From assembly GCF_018991925.1 (NCBI RefSeq), contig NW_024736071.1, positions 15,196,920 to 15,260,919 on the forward strand: a stretch of DNA of 64,000 nucleotides. The letters are read 5' to 3'. Within the stretch, counting starts at the first letter, position 1. Each line of letters begins with the position of its first letter. The notes under the pieces were generated by a model. The model was given only the letters and a program-made list of their open reading frames with translations, made no database searches and was not told the origin of the DNA. Of this stretch, positions 44,095 to 64,000 are shown in pieces. The translations under genes and the position numbers were made by a program. This DNA is from Homarus americanus (taxonomy: Eukaryota; Arthropoda; Malacostraca; Decapoda; Nephropidae).

Positions 44095-46080
44095 ACAGGA
44101 TGTTGTGTTGTTGAGATTGTCGGACCGTAGTCCGACACGGGCTTTTGCCTGTAGGCGGCCCGTTTGGTGGTTCCGGCTGGAGCTCTTGGAGCAGCCAGAC
44201 CGGATTTGGGATTGGGGATGAAGGTTGTCCTACCTGCAGATATGAAAGGATACTCCAGGTTAGCAAGTGTGAGCAGACCCTCAGTCAGTAAACGCTTACC
44301 ACCAATCCCCACTCTTGGATGTGGTCAGTTTCGGAGTGGCGCGCCCTCGAAATGGGGTCTGCACTTGCTGGGAGAGGATACTTCCTAAGCTATCTGGGTG
44401 GTGGGTATCGTGTGATGACCCGGAGAAGGTGGTGAATGTGGTTTGTTTGGGCCTTTTGGGTTAGAGTGGCCGCTGGTGTTGAGTGTTCTTCTTGGCAGTT
44501 TCGAATTCTGTTTCGGAGACTTTGTGTGACTTTGCAATTGAGGAGATAGTGTTCCAGTAAGTTGGCCGCTGGCTCCTGACAGTAGGTGCATTCCCTGACA
44601 ACATTTCCGATCGTCTGCCAGGTGCACTTGTACCCTAGTCGTAGTCGATGAAGGCTAACTTGGGTTTGTCTTGGTGTTTTCTTGTCCGCGAATGGTGGTT
44701 CCCCTTTTGTGGCCACCAGGTACCATTTGGCTGATTGGGAACCAGTGTTGAATGCGTCAAGGAAGCTCTTTTGGATGTGGAGCTTTGTAGCCTTTCTGAG
44801 GTGGTTCTTGATCTGTTGCACGCTTGCTGGAACTTCAATGTGTACGCTTCTAGAACGTGTGGCTGCCTTGGCTGCTTCGTCTGACATGTCATTTCCCCCG
44901 ATCCCTACATGACTGGGAATGCAGTGTAAGACGACTGGACGATTTTGCCTTTGGAAGTCCTGTAGCTGTGAGAGGATCGAGGTTATGATGTGGACGTTGT
45001 CTCTTGGTTGACTGTGTTGCAGCGCCTGCATGGCCGTTTTCGAGTCCGTGTGAATTATGATGGACTTGTTGTGTTGTGTTGCAGCGTGTTGTAGGGCCTT
45101 TGAGATTGCTACCAACTCTGTTTGTAGGGTGGAGCAGTCATTAGAAAGTCTCCATAGGAGGGTCTGACCTTGGGTGTAGAAGGCCGCTCCGGATCTATGA
45201 TGTTTTGGGTCCACCGAGCCGTCTGTGAAGTATGATGCTGCATCAGCCGGTGTCTCGGTGGCTATGGCTTCCTGAGTTATTCTTTTGAGGTCCTCCTTCT
45301 GGAGGTTGGCTTTGCTATCACCTGGTTCGGTGATTTTGAATGTGGCTGGTGGAGGGCTCCATGGTGGAGGAACTACATAACCATTATCTCGTATGTCTTG
45401 GTTTTTCTTGACGAGTGTTTCTGCTTGCAGGTGCCCGATGACCTCGCTTGCCTCGTGCGACCAGGTGGCCCCTCGCACTCTGTGGTCGAGGTGCAGGGAG
45501 GCACTGATTCGCGTTTTGGCAGCTGTGGGCTTATCTGATCTACAGATTTTGGCGAGGAGACAGGCTGTCACCTGCTTGACTCGTACTGCCAGGGGTGGTA
45601 GTTCAGTTTCCATAAGCAAATTGCAAATTCTGGTCCATGTGGGTGCTCCGAGCTTGGTCCTGAGAGCATTATTTTGGATAACTTCTAGCTTAGCTATCTG
45701 GTCTTCTCTCAGTCCAATGAGCACTGGAGCACTGTAATCTACCAGCGATCTGATGGCGGCCGTATAGTAGGCTTTGAGCACGTGTATGTTCGCTCCTGTG
45801 GTTGTGCTGGTGAGCGACCTCATTATGTTGTGTCTGCTCTTCGTCCTGTGCCTGAGATACTCGAGTTGCGGCTTGAAAGTGAGTTTCTGGTCGAACCAGA
45901 TTCCAAGACACTGGTGGGTGTTGGTCCAGACTACCGGCGTGTTTTGTATGGAGAGCATCATGTCTGGTGTGTCTCACGAGCGTTTTCGGTTTATCGAGCA
46001 TTAGTTTGCCCTCACCACTGGTGGTGTGAGTGACCCACACTCCAGCTGGAGAGCAGTTATAGCTTGATATTCCCGACATG
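44095..46080 (-). mobile_element. Non-LTR retrotransposon (RNase H-bearing LINE), 5' truncated
   Basis: Minus-strand LINE fragment. The broken RT end is at about 45961-46080, followed by the long open frame 44390-45961 and a 3' untranslated part ending in a CAACAACACAAC-type tail at about 44095, adjacent to the hAT fragment. Confidence 0.85.
44390..45961 (-). CDS. LINE reverse-transcriptase thumb, RNase H and CCHC end (partial ORF2)
   Basis: A 523-codon open frame continues an RT whose catalytic part is missing. Residues 1-150 are the RT C-terminal part (CLGIWFDQKLTF, then AIRSLVDYSAPV). RNase H lies at about 243-370, with the four acidic residues expected of an active enzyme: D247 (YFTDGS), E282 (LQTELVA), D306 (IIHTDS) and D361 (GIGGNDMSDEAAK). 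The C-terminal zinc motif is C458-x2-C461-x9-H471-x4-C476, typical of I/Jockey-type LINEs. Just upstream (45961-46080) the RT frame continues only through two frameshifts (KLMLDKPKTLV in one frame, EYQAITALQLE in another), and the YxDD box is absent. The element therefore cannot work, even though this frame is long and undamaged. Two satellite inserts at 33.1 and 33.7 kb derive from its residues about 194-269. Confidence 0.88.
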   Translation of the reverse strand: MMLSIQNTPVVWTNTHQCLGIWFDQKLTFKPQLEYLRHRTKSRHNIMRSLTSTTTGANIHVLKAYYTAAIRSLVDYSAPVLIGLREDQIAKLEVIQNNALRTKLGAPTWTRICNLLMETELPPLAVRVKQVTACLLAKICRSDKPTAAKTRISASLHLDHRVRGATWSHEASEVIGHLQAETLVKKNQDIRDNGYVVPPPWSPPPATFKITEPGDSKANLQKEDLKRITQEAIATETPADAASYFTDGSVDPKHHRSGAAFYTQGQTLLWRLSNDCSTLQTELVAISKALQHAATQHNKSIIIHTDSKTAMQALQHSQPRDNVHIITSILSQLQDFQRQNRPVVLHCIPSHVGIGGNDMSDEAAKAATRSRSVHIEVPASVQQIKNHLRKATKLHIQKSFLDAFNTGSQSAKWYLVATKGEPPFADKKTPRQTQVSLHRLRLGYKCTWQTIGNVVRECTYCQEPAANLLEHYLLNCKVTQSLRNRIRNCQEEHSTPAATLTQKAQTNHIHHLLRVITRYPPPR

Positions 46081-46104
46081 GTTTGAGCTCTTTTCCTTCT
46101 TCTA

Positions 46105-46995
46105 CTATTTTTCCTTTTTTTGCTCTGGCCTAGGGACCTGCACCCTCAAAAGTGTATTCGTCCTGCGGTCCCCCCTGTAACTGTCCACCTCCCTCCCAGG
46201 AGATTGTGAGCACGAAAGAGGGTTGGAGCAAGAACCCATCCCTCTGCCGAATATTTCCAGGAAAACAGTGATCGTGCGGGTCCACCTGGAAAGAGGGTAA
46301 CAATCCTTACCCAATAGGCACACTTAGCTCACGTCTATAAGTGAGCAGTCACATACACTAGGAAGTAGGTTTCCCCAAACCACCCGGCCATCAAGTGCCT
46401 GTGGGGAGTGTTGAAATTCCTCTGCTACTTACTCAACCGGAATAGGTAGGCTCTGAACAACAGAAAAACCTCCAAAGAAGAAAACACCACTTAACCACCG
46501 GTTATGGAGTGCATAGGCCCTCCTAACTGCAACCCTCGCCTGAACCGCCAACCCGACGACCCGAACCACGACAGGCTCCGCACAGAAAAAGTGGACCAGC
46601 TATGGGCCCTCCACAAAGCCCTGAAAATCAAGAACAATGCCATCCACACCACTGGCACTGCCCCCAACAACTCCACCACCACTGCCACCGAAGACGACAG
46701 CTGGACGAAGGTTGAAAACAAAAAACGCCGACATGCCTTTTCGGGAAACGAAATCCGTCAAGCAGCCCAAAAGGCACCCATCACCACCACCAGCTCGCCC
46801 CCAACGACACTGCCAAAATTCGGGATCTCGAAAATGGACACAGGGAGTGAGGGATCAACCTTTTACAGTACAATGTCAGCAGAATATGAACTACCGGGTA
46901 AGCATATTAGCCTCCAGCCTAATTTAAACAAGGAGCTAGCCCACCCATGCACCAAGCACGAGGGGACACGTTGGGACATGATGCAATCTCTCTGA
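46105..46995 (+). mobile_element. LINE ORF1-like region, opposite strand (candidate inverted 5' part)
   Basis: A C-rich leader (46105-46503) is followed by a frame of 163 codons from ATG 46504 to a stop at 46993-46995. It has a basic, proline/threonine-rich composition with SWTKVENKKRRHAF, similar in style to the W-x-V-xx-KKRK stretch of LINE ORF1 proteins. No zinc knuckles follow. It meets the minus-strand LINE at about 46080-46105, so it could be that element's inverted 5' end. Family membership is uncertain. Confidence 0.35.
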
Positions 46996-47509
46996 ACTCC
47001 TGGAAATTTTTTCCCATGCCTGGAACAGAGGTTTGGAATGATTTTCTCAGAATTTTTCTGGAAAATATGCATGATTCATCTTTGGAAACTCATTTCCAGT
47101 CCCAGAATGGAGAGAGTTTTCCTTGGAAGGCTCAAAATCCATTCCAGCTAGTGGAGAGTTACGGGGACGCCTTGTTGTCATGGTCACATTGATTGCTAGT
47201 CTGTTTTAACTAATGATTCTTATTAAACTCCACGACCACAAAACATGAGTGGGTTAGCTATTCCTAAGAGAAGACATGTTTTTCCCCATCGATGTTTACA
47301 GTCATGATCCCTCCCAGTAAGTCCCGCCTTCGAACACAGTTGTCACTGTGTTGTTATACCATTCTCTCCTGAAAGGCTCAATCTTGAATTAGTCTGTGTA
47401 AATCAACTTTAGTAATTCGCCAGACCTTTGTCAACTGAGGGTCATCTTTGAATGAGTAACAGTTGAGTTGGTTTGTAATTCCTGTCATTGCGTGAGTAGC
47501 GATAGCTGG
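46996..47509. other. No gene recognised
   Basis: Contains several TGGAAAT / ATTTCCA-type inverted short stretches at about 47000-47140. Nothing identified. Confidence 0.4.
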
Positions 47510-48870
47510 CAACTCAGGGGTATATATACCACGGGACCGGGAAGAGAGACGTCCCCCGTCACGTCATCTCCCGTCTGTCCCCAGGTATGTTCTGTGTTCC
47601 CTAGCCATTCAGTTTGATTTAGTCATTGTAGTGAATTATCAGTGTTCATGCATTAACAGTTGAATTGTCATTCACCCAGTAAGAAGTAATGTAAAGTAAA
47701 TGTTGGCTGTAATTTCCAGGTGAGTGATTTGTTGTGATTGTGTTGTCATCATGCTTCCCAGTCCCTTGCCTCCGTCCCTCCCGTCACGTCATCTCCCGTC
47801 TGTCCCCAGATCCAATTTGTGGTTCTCGAATCACCCCACGACTGCCCCGGAGCCAGTAGATTCCCAGCAGGGAGCAATATATCGACGATGTCGTTGATTC
47901 AACATGATTGAGACGGCAGGTCCACCTCGTGGGCCGAGGGCGCCAAACCCGCCTCGTGTCGGAGTGTAACCGACCACAACAGCAGTCGTCAGTTGTTAAG
48001 AGGCGCCAATGTTATGCCCTGGGACATGCCTTGGAGTTATGGTCCACAGTGGTGTTGTATGTGTTTGTTAATACAGTCATTACCCCATGTTGGGTAGTGG
48101 ACCCATGTATTTGTTGGTATCAGTATTAACGTGTTGTGTGTGAGTGCATCTCCTATGCACTACCAACACCCTGTGGAGTATCTTAAGTAAGGTTGTCTTA
48201 ACTGGATGTAATGAGAAGTACCTAGTAATGGGTGAGAAGTAAAGTTGTCCACTTGGGACTATGAGTAAAGTTTTGTAACTGTACTATAATGCCACGTACC
48301 ACCAGTAGGTGTGAGAAGTAAAGTAATCTGCAAGGAGTTGCCATGTAGCAATGTATTGTGAGTAGGGCCAAGGAACTGGTCCTCCTAGGTAATGTAATGT
48401 GACACCAGTAAGGTTGTGTGCAGTAAGAGTGTAATATCTGAGTCATTGCTGTTGAGTAAAAATAAGAAAATAAGTAAAGAAGAAATACTGAGTCTGCAAT
48501 AAGCCCAGGAGTTGAGCCTGGTAGTTATATATTATTAATATCTCTTTTTCCCTTTGATTTCATATTAATAAACTTGTTCTTAGAGTATTTTAGGAGTATT
48601 CATTTTCCCCGTAGTAGTTACCTTTATTTCCGTCCAAGTGACCCTGATGTTAGAATTACAATACCCATGTGCCTTAGACCCTCGACATAATACCAAAAAG
48701 AATTAAGGTTATGCAGTAACCATTGAAGTAAGTAGAAAGAACAATATAAGAACTAAGATAAGAGAAGTAAGAGTAAAACATAAGGCAGAGTATGAGTAGA
48801 GAGAAACTGCCGCCGTTACATTGGTGACAGCTTGTTTGGTTGTTGTAACCCCCCTCGCCCTTACAGTGTA
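47510..48870 (+). mobile_element. LTR-retrotransposon-like tract (candidate LTR plus primer-binding site)
   Basis: GTATATATACC lies at about 47519. A 28-bp direct repeat containing GTCATCTCCCGTCTGTCCCC occurs at about 47557 and 47784. A possible LTR runs from TGTTATGCCC (about 48009) to CCGTTACA (about 48823), includes AATAAACTTG (about 48566), and is followed by TTGGTGACAGCTTG, which resembles a primer-binding site. No gag or pol frame is present and no second LTR was found, so this is tentative. Confidence 0.3.
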
Positions 48871-49805
48871 ACGGGTAGAATAATATTTTTCCTACTAAAT
48901 ATTGCATTGTCGGCCTCTCCTCCGCAGGATGAGAAGTCAAGACCTTGCCGCTCAAATGCCTCTTGTTGCTGGAGCAAGGAGGCTGATTGACCACCTTTCT
49001 GTGAAACATTGGCAAATGCCCTGGCAAACACATTCGCTACCTCTTGACTAATGTCACACCACCATCTATTGTCATGACATGGGGTGCGCTGGGAGAGTGC
49101 TTCCCAGCAATCCTTCTCACTCTTCCACACTTGTGACATGAAGTGCAAGTGTTTATTGTATTCAGAAACTCTGCCCAAGACTTAAGTCATGCCTCCTTTA
49201 ATATTTTATAAGCATGAGCCCTTTCTCGCTTGAATTCCAGAAAATAATATATCGAAAAGGATGATGCCTGTAATGACACCAGGCCCTCTTTCTGGCCACT
49301 ATGGCCACTCTGCACTCTTTAGACCACCTTTAAAAAAAACAGAAGTCTTGGGGATGGTTTGTTCACCAGCATAAAGGAGTGTCAAGGTAAAGTATTCCAT
49401 TGCTGCACCTGTTGTCTGGAATTATTCCACCTCTCTACCTCAGCTAGGAGTTTGAAATGGCCCCAGTCAGCCCTGTCTAGACACCAGCAAGGAAGATGGT
49501 TAGGGCCCATCACATCAGGTGTGCAAAGGATGACTGGGAAGTGATCACTCCCACATAGATCATCCCAGATTTACCACAAAAAATCAATGCCTACTGCTGC
49601 AGAGCACAAGGAGAGGCCTAAGATGGAGTGGGTTCTTGTCTGCACAAGGAAATGGTTTGGGGCACCGGTGTTCATGATGTGGAGATCCAGATTCTTTACC
49701 ACAAACTCGAACATGGCTCCTCGTGGATTAGTCACATTGTCTCCCCACAATCTACTCCTTCCATTCAGATTCCACAAATTTACATTTAATATTTGTTTAA
49801 TTTAA
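48861..49805 (-). pseudogene. Jockey-like LINE ORF2 fragment: endonuclease end and linker
   Basis: Read on the minus strand from about 49800 downward: RSRLWGDNVTNPRGAMFEF, then LDLHIMNTGAPNHF and GLSLCSAAVG. An in-frame stop follows, then WDDLCGSDHFPVIL. These are the C-terminal blocks of the apurinic-type endonuclease (WG...RG, LNTG.PTHF, GSDHFP). After further stops and shifts comes the linker towards the RT, SWAEFLNTINT-like, then EVANVFARAFANVSQ and LDFSSCGGEADNAIFS, the usual 'A..FA..F...S' and 'N.PFS' region before the RT fingers. The RT itself is not present; the copy ends near 48861. It is truncated at both ends and cannot be active. Confidence 0.75.
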
Positions 49806-50144
49806 ATTTCTAGCAGTCCATGGTGCTTTAAAGACACAGGAGGTGTATAATTAGTGGGTCAGAGGTGTATTCTTGACTTATTATTACCTGACCTCGGTTG
49901 GTCCAGCAAAACGGATAATCTGGCAAAGCTTTGGAACCAAGGGTGCCAGAAAATCAGTGGCAGACCTGTGTAACTATTTTTTTCTTCTAAATACTACAGT
50001 GTGTACACTATATAATGGAAAAGATTCATATTGCAATCACATGAAATAACAAAGGTATAAAGTGATGTATAAACATTTTCATTAAGCATAAACAAAAAAT
50101 GTGTGTTTTACTTGCGCTTACATATATAATTTTTTTTGTGATTC
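49806..50144. other. No gene recognised
   Basis: AT-rich spacer between the LINE fragment and a MITE. Nothing recognised. Confidence 0.5.
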
Positions 50145-51383
50145 CAGTCAACCCTCACTTTACGCGGTTAATTCAACCCACAGGGTACCGCGGAAAGTGA
50201 GAAACGCGTAAAGTGAACAACATAACATATGGGATTAATTGAAATAGAGACCAGCTGACCCCCAAACTCCACTTTTTCCGACACAATACCTATGTTCTAG
50301 TAAAAATAACATCTTAATTTTTTGATGGTACATGCACACAATTAATATTTAAGGGAAATAGAGAAATACAGTCACCAAGTTAATGTCCATTCAAATAATG
50401 GACTCAACTCCCTCCCCCTCTTCTCACACTACACTCGCTGGCTCTTCCCTCTCTTGAGAAATTTTATGGGGAAAACCACTAGATTTTAAGGTATAGTAAT
50501 AAATAATACCTCAAACTAAAGTTAGGATAATATAATTGACATTGCTGGATTCCTTGTAAGACCAGGAATATTTTGAATATAAATGTCATATATTTTGCAC
50601 AAACGATAACATATTTACTCAGAGTAAACAAAATACTTACATTAGATCTAAAATTTGTATGTCTAATACAAAATCTATGATGTTTATATTCAAAATGATC
50701 ATCAAATTGTAAGAATTCCAGCAATGTAAATTATATTCTGGCCGGGTAATTTGTATGAATTTTATGAGCTAAAACAAATATCTTCAGTTAATAAAAAAAA
50801 AAAATATTCTTCATGACACTATCTGTCAATCAAAGTACCCCACCTTACCTCCCCCCCTCTTCCAACCGAGCCAGATGGTTGGTCGGTCCCAACCCTCCCC
50901 CCCACCCCCCACCTTCCCTCCCTACCATAGAAATGTTGGGTGAAAAAACTAGATTTTAACTTTTAGAAATAAATAATACCTCAGACTAAAGTTAGGATAA
51001 TATAATTGACATTGCTGGATTCCTTGCAAGACCAGGAATATTTTGAATATACACTTCATATATTTTGCACAAAAAATAGCATATTTGCTCTGAGTAAACA
51101 AAATACTTGCATTAGATCTAAAATTTGTATGTCTAATGCAAAATCTATGATGCTTATATTCAAAATGATCATCAAATTGTAAGAATTCCAGCAATGTAAA
51201 TTATATTCTGGCCGGATAATTTGTATGAATTTTATGAGCTAAATAAAAAATTATTCTTCACCCGCGTAAGGGGTACACGCACCGCGGAATGTGAGCATCC
51301 CGGGTTCTGGCAGGGTACCTGGCAGGGTACTGGGTAAACGTGGAAACGCGGAATGTGGGACAGCGTAAAGTGAGGGTTGGCTG
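50145..51383. mobile_element. Tigger/pogo-like MITE, copy with two internal units
   Basis: Left end CAGTCAACCCTCACTTTACG; right end ...GCGTAAAGTGAGGGTTGGCTG followed by TA. The terminal inverted repeats are about 20 bp. No transposase is present. The interior has two tandem, roughly 470-bp units (landmark GAATTCCAGCAATG at about 50712 and 51182) separated by C-rich linkers. The left inner region (AACATATGGGATTAATT) and the internal units are shared with the element at 58099-59711. Confidence 0.8.
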
Positions 51384-53932
51384 TACTCATATAAAACTGT
51401 TTGCAGATTATTTATTCACAATGCTAATGCAACAAACCCCACCTTTTTATCTAAAAAATCAAGCTTGCTATGACTCTTTACGTATAATTATCACTCGTGA
51501 GATTCAGTCAAGTGCAGTGAGGCGAGTGACTGACCAGACCCCCAAGCATCTTGCCGGAGAGCACCTCCCTAAACCCAAGTGTGTTAACTGTCACGGTTTA
51601 CCCTCCCTGACATGGGTAACCACCTCAACCTAACATAGCCTAAGCACTTAAGATACCCATTGTGCTATTGTGTGCTCAACACTAACCACTCCCATTGTGC
51701 TAGTGTGTGCCCAACACTAACCATTTTGGTTTATAAAATGCTGAAATATTAAAATTTATGATTTAGGGAGGTGATATCTGAATTTTGAGAATTCACTTTG
51801 TAATGTAATTACGGTAAATAAATTGGTGTAACAGACACAATAAATAAGACTAAAAGTTTATTCAGTAATGACATGTGGAAGAGAACTTCTCAGCACTTGG
51901 TAGATCACAGATTTAGTAAGGAACAAATTTAGAGAACAAGGAAATAAGGTAACACATCATCTTGAGAAACAATTTGATTCCGGAATGTAATAGGCAGACT
52001 TTAAAGAAGAAAATAAAGAAGTTAAGTAATTTTAAGACCTATTCATCAACTACCTGTTTGTAAGTGGACACATCCACTTACAAATCATTCAGTCCTCTTG
52101 ATCTTTCACTTTGTTGAGTCTAACCTTGGCTTTCTAAAACCACTTTCCAGGTATATTTTCAATTATCAATTTGAGTTTGAAGTGAAAAGATGAAGTTATT
52201 TTATGACATCTTGCATGTACCTTCTTCCATGAAAACATATTCTGAGTACAATTTACTGTTTAACTTTCTAACTAGGTTATGCGACTACCACATAAATGAA
52301 ATGTTGTACAAGCAAGAATACGTGATTTGACCCCTATGCACTATTCCCCGCATTTTCAATAGGAGCGACTGTTGACAGATTGCACATATATTCTACACGC
52401 TATGGTCTACTCATAGTTCTAATTGGCATCTGTAAACAATGGCTCTTGATTATACTTTAACACTAGTGCATAAAGGTAATCAAATCAAATTAACTAAATA
52501 TTACCTATCTTTACCAGCATATTTATCATAAGATAGAGATATCTACTTGCTCAAGCTTCTTGTGCAATTTCATGTGCATACCCAACATGGATGTGACTAT
52601 GGGAAGCCCAGACACTGTGCATGAAAGATATTTTCACACAGAACACTTCTCAATACTTGTCATTTTTTTAAACACACTCAAACTCAGAATGAAGAAATAC
52701 GTTAAACATTTTGATACTTTGCCTGATATCCTTTAAACCATTGGAATTCAAACCAATTGTAAAAATAACATGTAGTACGGTATTTGGGCGGCCCAGAGTC
52801 AAACCCTGAAACTGCACCAGGACGAGCAATACATTAATGACTCTCCTTCATGACATGACTACTCGGATGCTAGTCTCATGCCTGGCACATAGGGGGGAGA
52901 CATCGTACAACGCCACCAAGCAGTTCAGGCTAGCATATCGTGCTGGTATCAAATAACACTATATATTCCTAAATAACTTCATCTTTTAGTACTAAACTTT
53001 GACCTATTTAAAGTTCATAGGTATATTCCATAACAGAGCAAGTATACCTTATTAATATAGCCTATCATCCAGAAAAAAATTCCTAGCTTTCCATCAGTCT
53101 CTCACAGCTCACTCTGTGTTACCTTCAACATACAAGTCAATACTTTTAACTGCCTCACATGAGCAGATCTTAGGAAACCAATAGTGTTGATGAAACAAGA
53201 AGCTACAATGACTACAATACTGATATGTCCAAACTGCACATACCTATCTACGGATGCCATACAAGAAAAGTAACTGTGGGAAAACAACAATATTAAAGTA
53301 CACTTAATTGATTGAAATTTAAATAGATATATTATCCTTAAAAAAAATTATTTTTATATATATATATTTATATAGCATATGATTGAAGCACAGTGGGACA
53401 CTAAGCTTATCAGGGGACTTTACTGTATGCAGGTTATGGGTATTTAAATACTAAAGATTAAAGGGGTTTCAAAAAACCTACACATGAATTACACAGACAC
53501 ATTAAATATCTTATATTTGACTGGAATGACTTAGGTTGGCAACCATGTCTACATCTGTTCACTGTCCAAAAGTTGTTCACAGTGGAAGACCAGCAGCAGA
53601 GCAGTCTTGGTTTTCTTCATCTTTCAGACCATAAAACTTTACTGTATGTTTTAATACAGCATTCTGACAACTCACATGTATCAGTCAGATTCCGCAGCTG
53701 TTTCTTGTTTTGTATGGAGGCTTGACAAACTTGAGATGGAATTACTAAAACTGACTAGAGATGAAAATCATCCTCTCATCCCTCTATGTTGATTCATATA
53801 AAACACAAGAAAAAATTCAATAATGTGTCAAGAGATGATAAGTTTATGTAAGAAGAGATCATCCACTCTGAAGGTTGCCAAGCTCAGCCAGAGGATGGGT
53901 TTCCATGATCCTTGGCCGAGGTACAGCCTCAA
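51384..53932. other. Downstream region of the DGK gene; no other gene seen
   Basis: The right part should hold the 3' UTR of the minus-strand kinase gene. Candidate poly(A) signals on the minus strand are ATTAAA at about 53651-53656 and AATAAA at 51857-51862; the sequence does not decide between them. No other coding signal was recognised on either strand. Confidence 0.45.

Positions 53933-64000
<10,068 letters not shown>

Noticed and set aside
45690..46079. 129-codon minus-strand frame as a separate protein
   Set aside because: Mostly an alternative frame of the LINE; only its GKLMLDKPKTLV part belongs to the frameshifted RT.
53691..53720. Minus-strand QETAAESD as the end of the DGK protein
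   Set aside because: No acceptor or conserved HEDLE context; the exon at 53933-53985 with HEDLETTV fits phase and family exactly.

Overview
The window looks like nuclear DNA of an arthropod, most likely a decapod crustacean. Four lines of evidence support this: a tandem family of spliced genes for the crustacean 18-residue-motif cuticle proteins; pentameric CCTAA (TTAGG on the other strand) arthropod telomere-type repeats; very long dinucleotide tracts; and a mobile-element load dominated by Penelope-like, LINE, hAT, Tigger/pogo and Harbinger remnants. Splice sites are canonical, and the cuticle promoters carry a TATA box plus an arthropod TCAGT initiator.

Layout. 1-12.2 kb: no host gene seen. 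It holds two Penelope-like element (PLE) copies, several short PLE 3' tails joined to (TA)n tracts, a 0.77 kb (TC)n tract and a 16-unit 32-bp minisatellite. 13.1-32.8 kb: tandem array of roughly 4.1 kb cuticle-gene units. It contains a 3'-end relic, an orphan first exon, three intact two-exon genes and one copy full of indels. An indel-rich stretch (22.9-26.0 kb) looks like unpolished sequence, and the array stops at a 100-N scaffold gap. 32.9-41.5 kb: two satellites. The first is an AAAATTTTCC-type satellite carrying two copies of one LINE RNase H fragment. The second is a composite satellite alternating CCTAA arrays with a spacer of about 100-130 bp. 41.5-51.4 kb: a mobile-element graveyard (HARBI1-like exons, hAT end, LINE RT/RNase H, LINE ORF1-like, LTR-like tract, LINE endonuclease, Tigger-type MITE). 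53.9-64.0 kb: minus-strand 3' end of a zeta/iota-type diacylglycerol kinase (rdgA-like). Two complete introns hold further hAT, Tigger, PLE and MITE insertions.

Function. Only two host functions are supported. One is a cuticle-matrix gene cluster; each protein reads as a signal peptide plus three two-motif modules separated by RxKR sites, suggesting a cleaved precursor. The other is a lipid-signalling kinase whose last ankyrin repeat and ETTV PDZ-binding tail are encoded here. Everything else recognised is repeat or mobile-element sequence, mostly broken. No prokaryotic system, CRISPR array, rRNA or tRNA was recognised.
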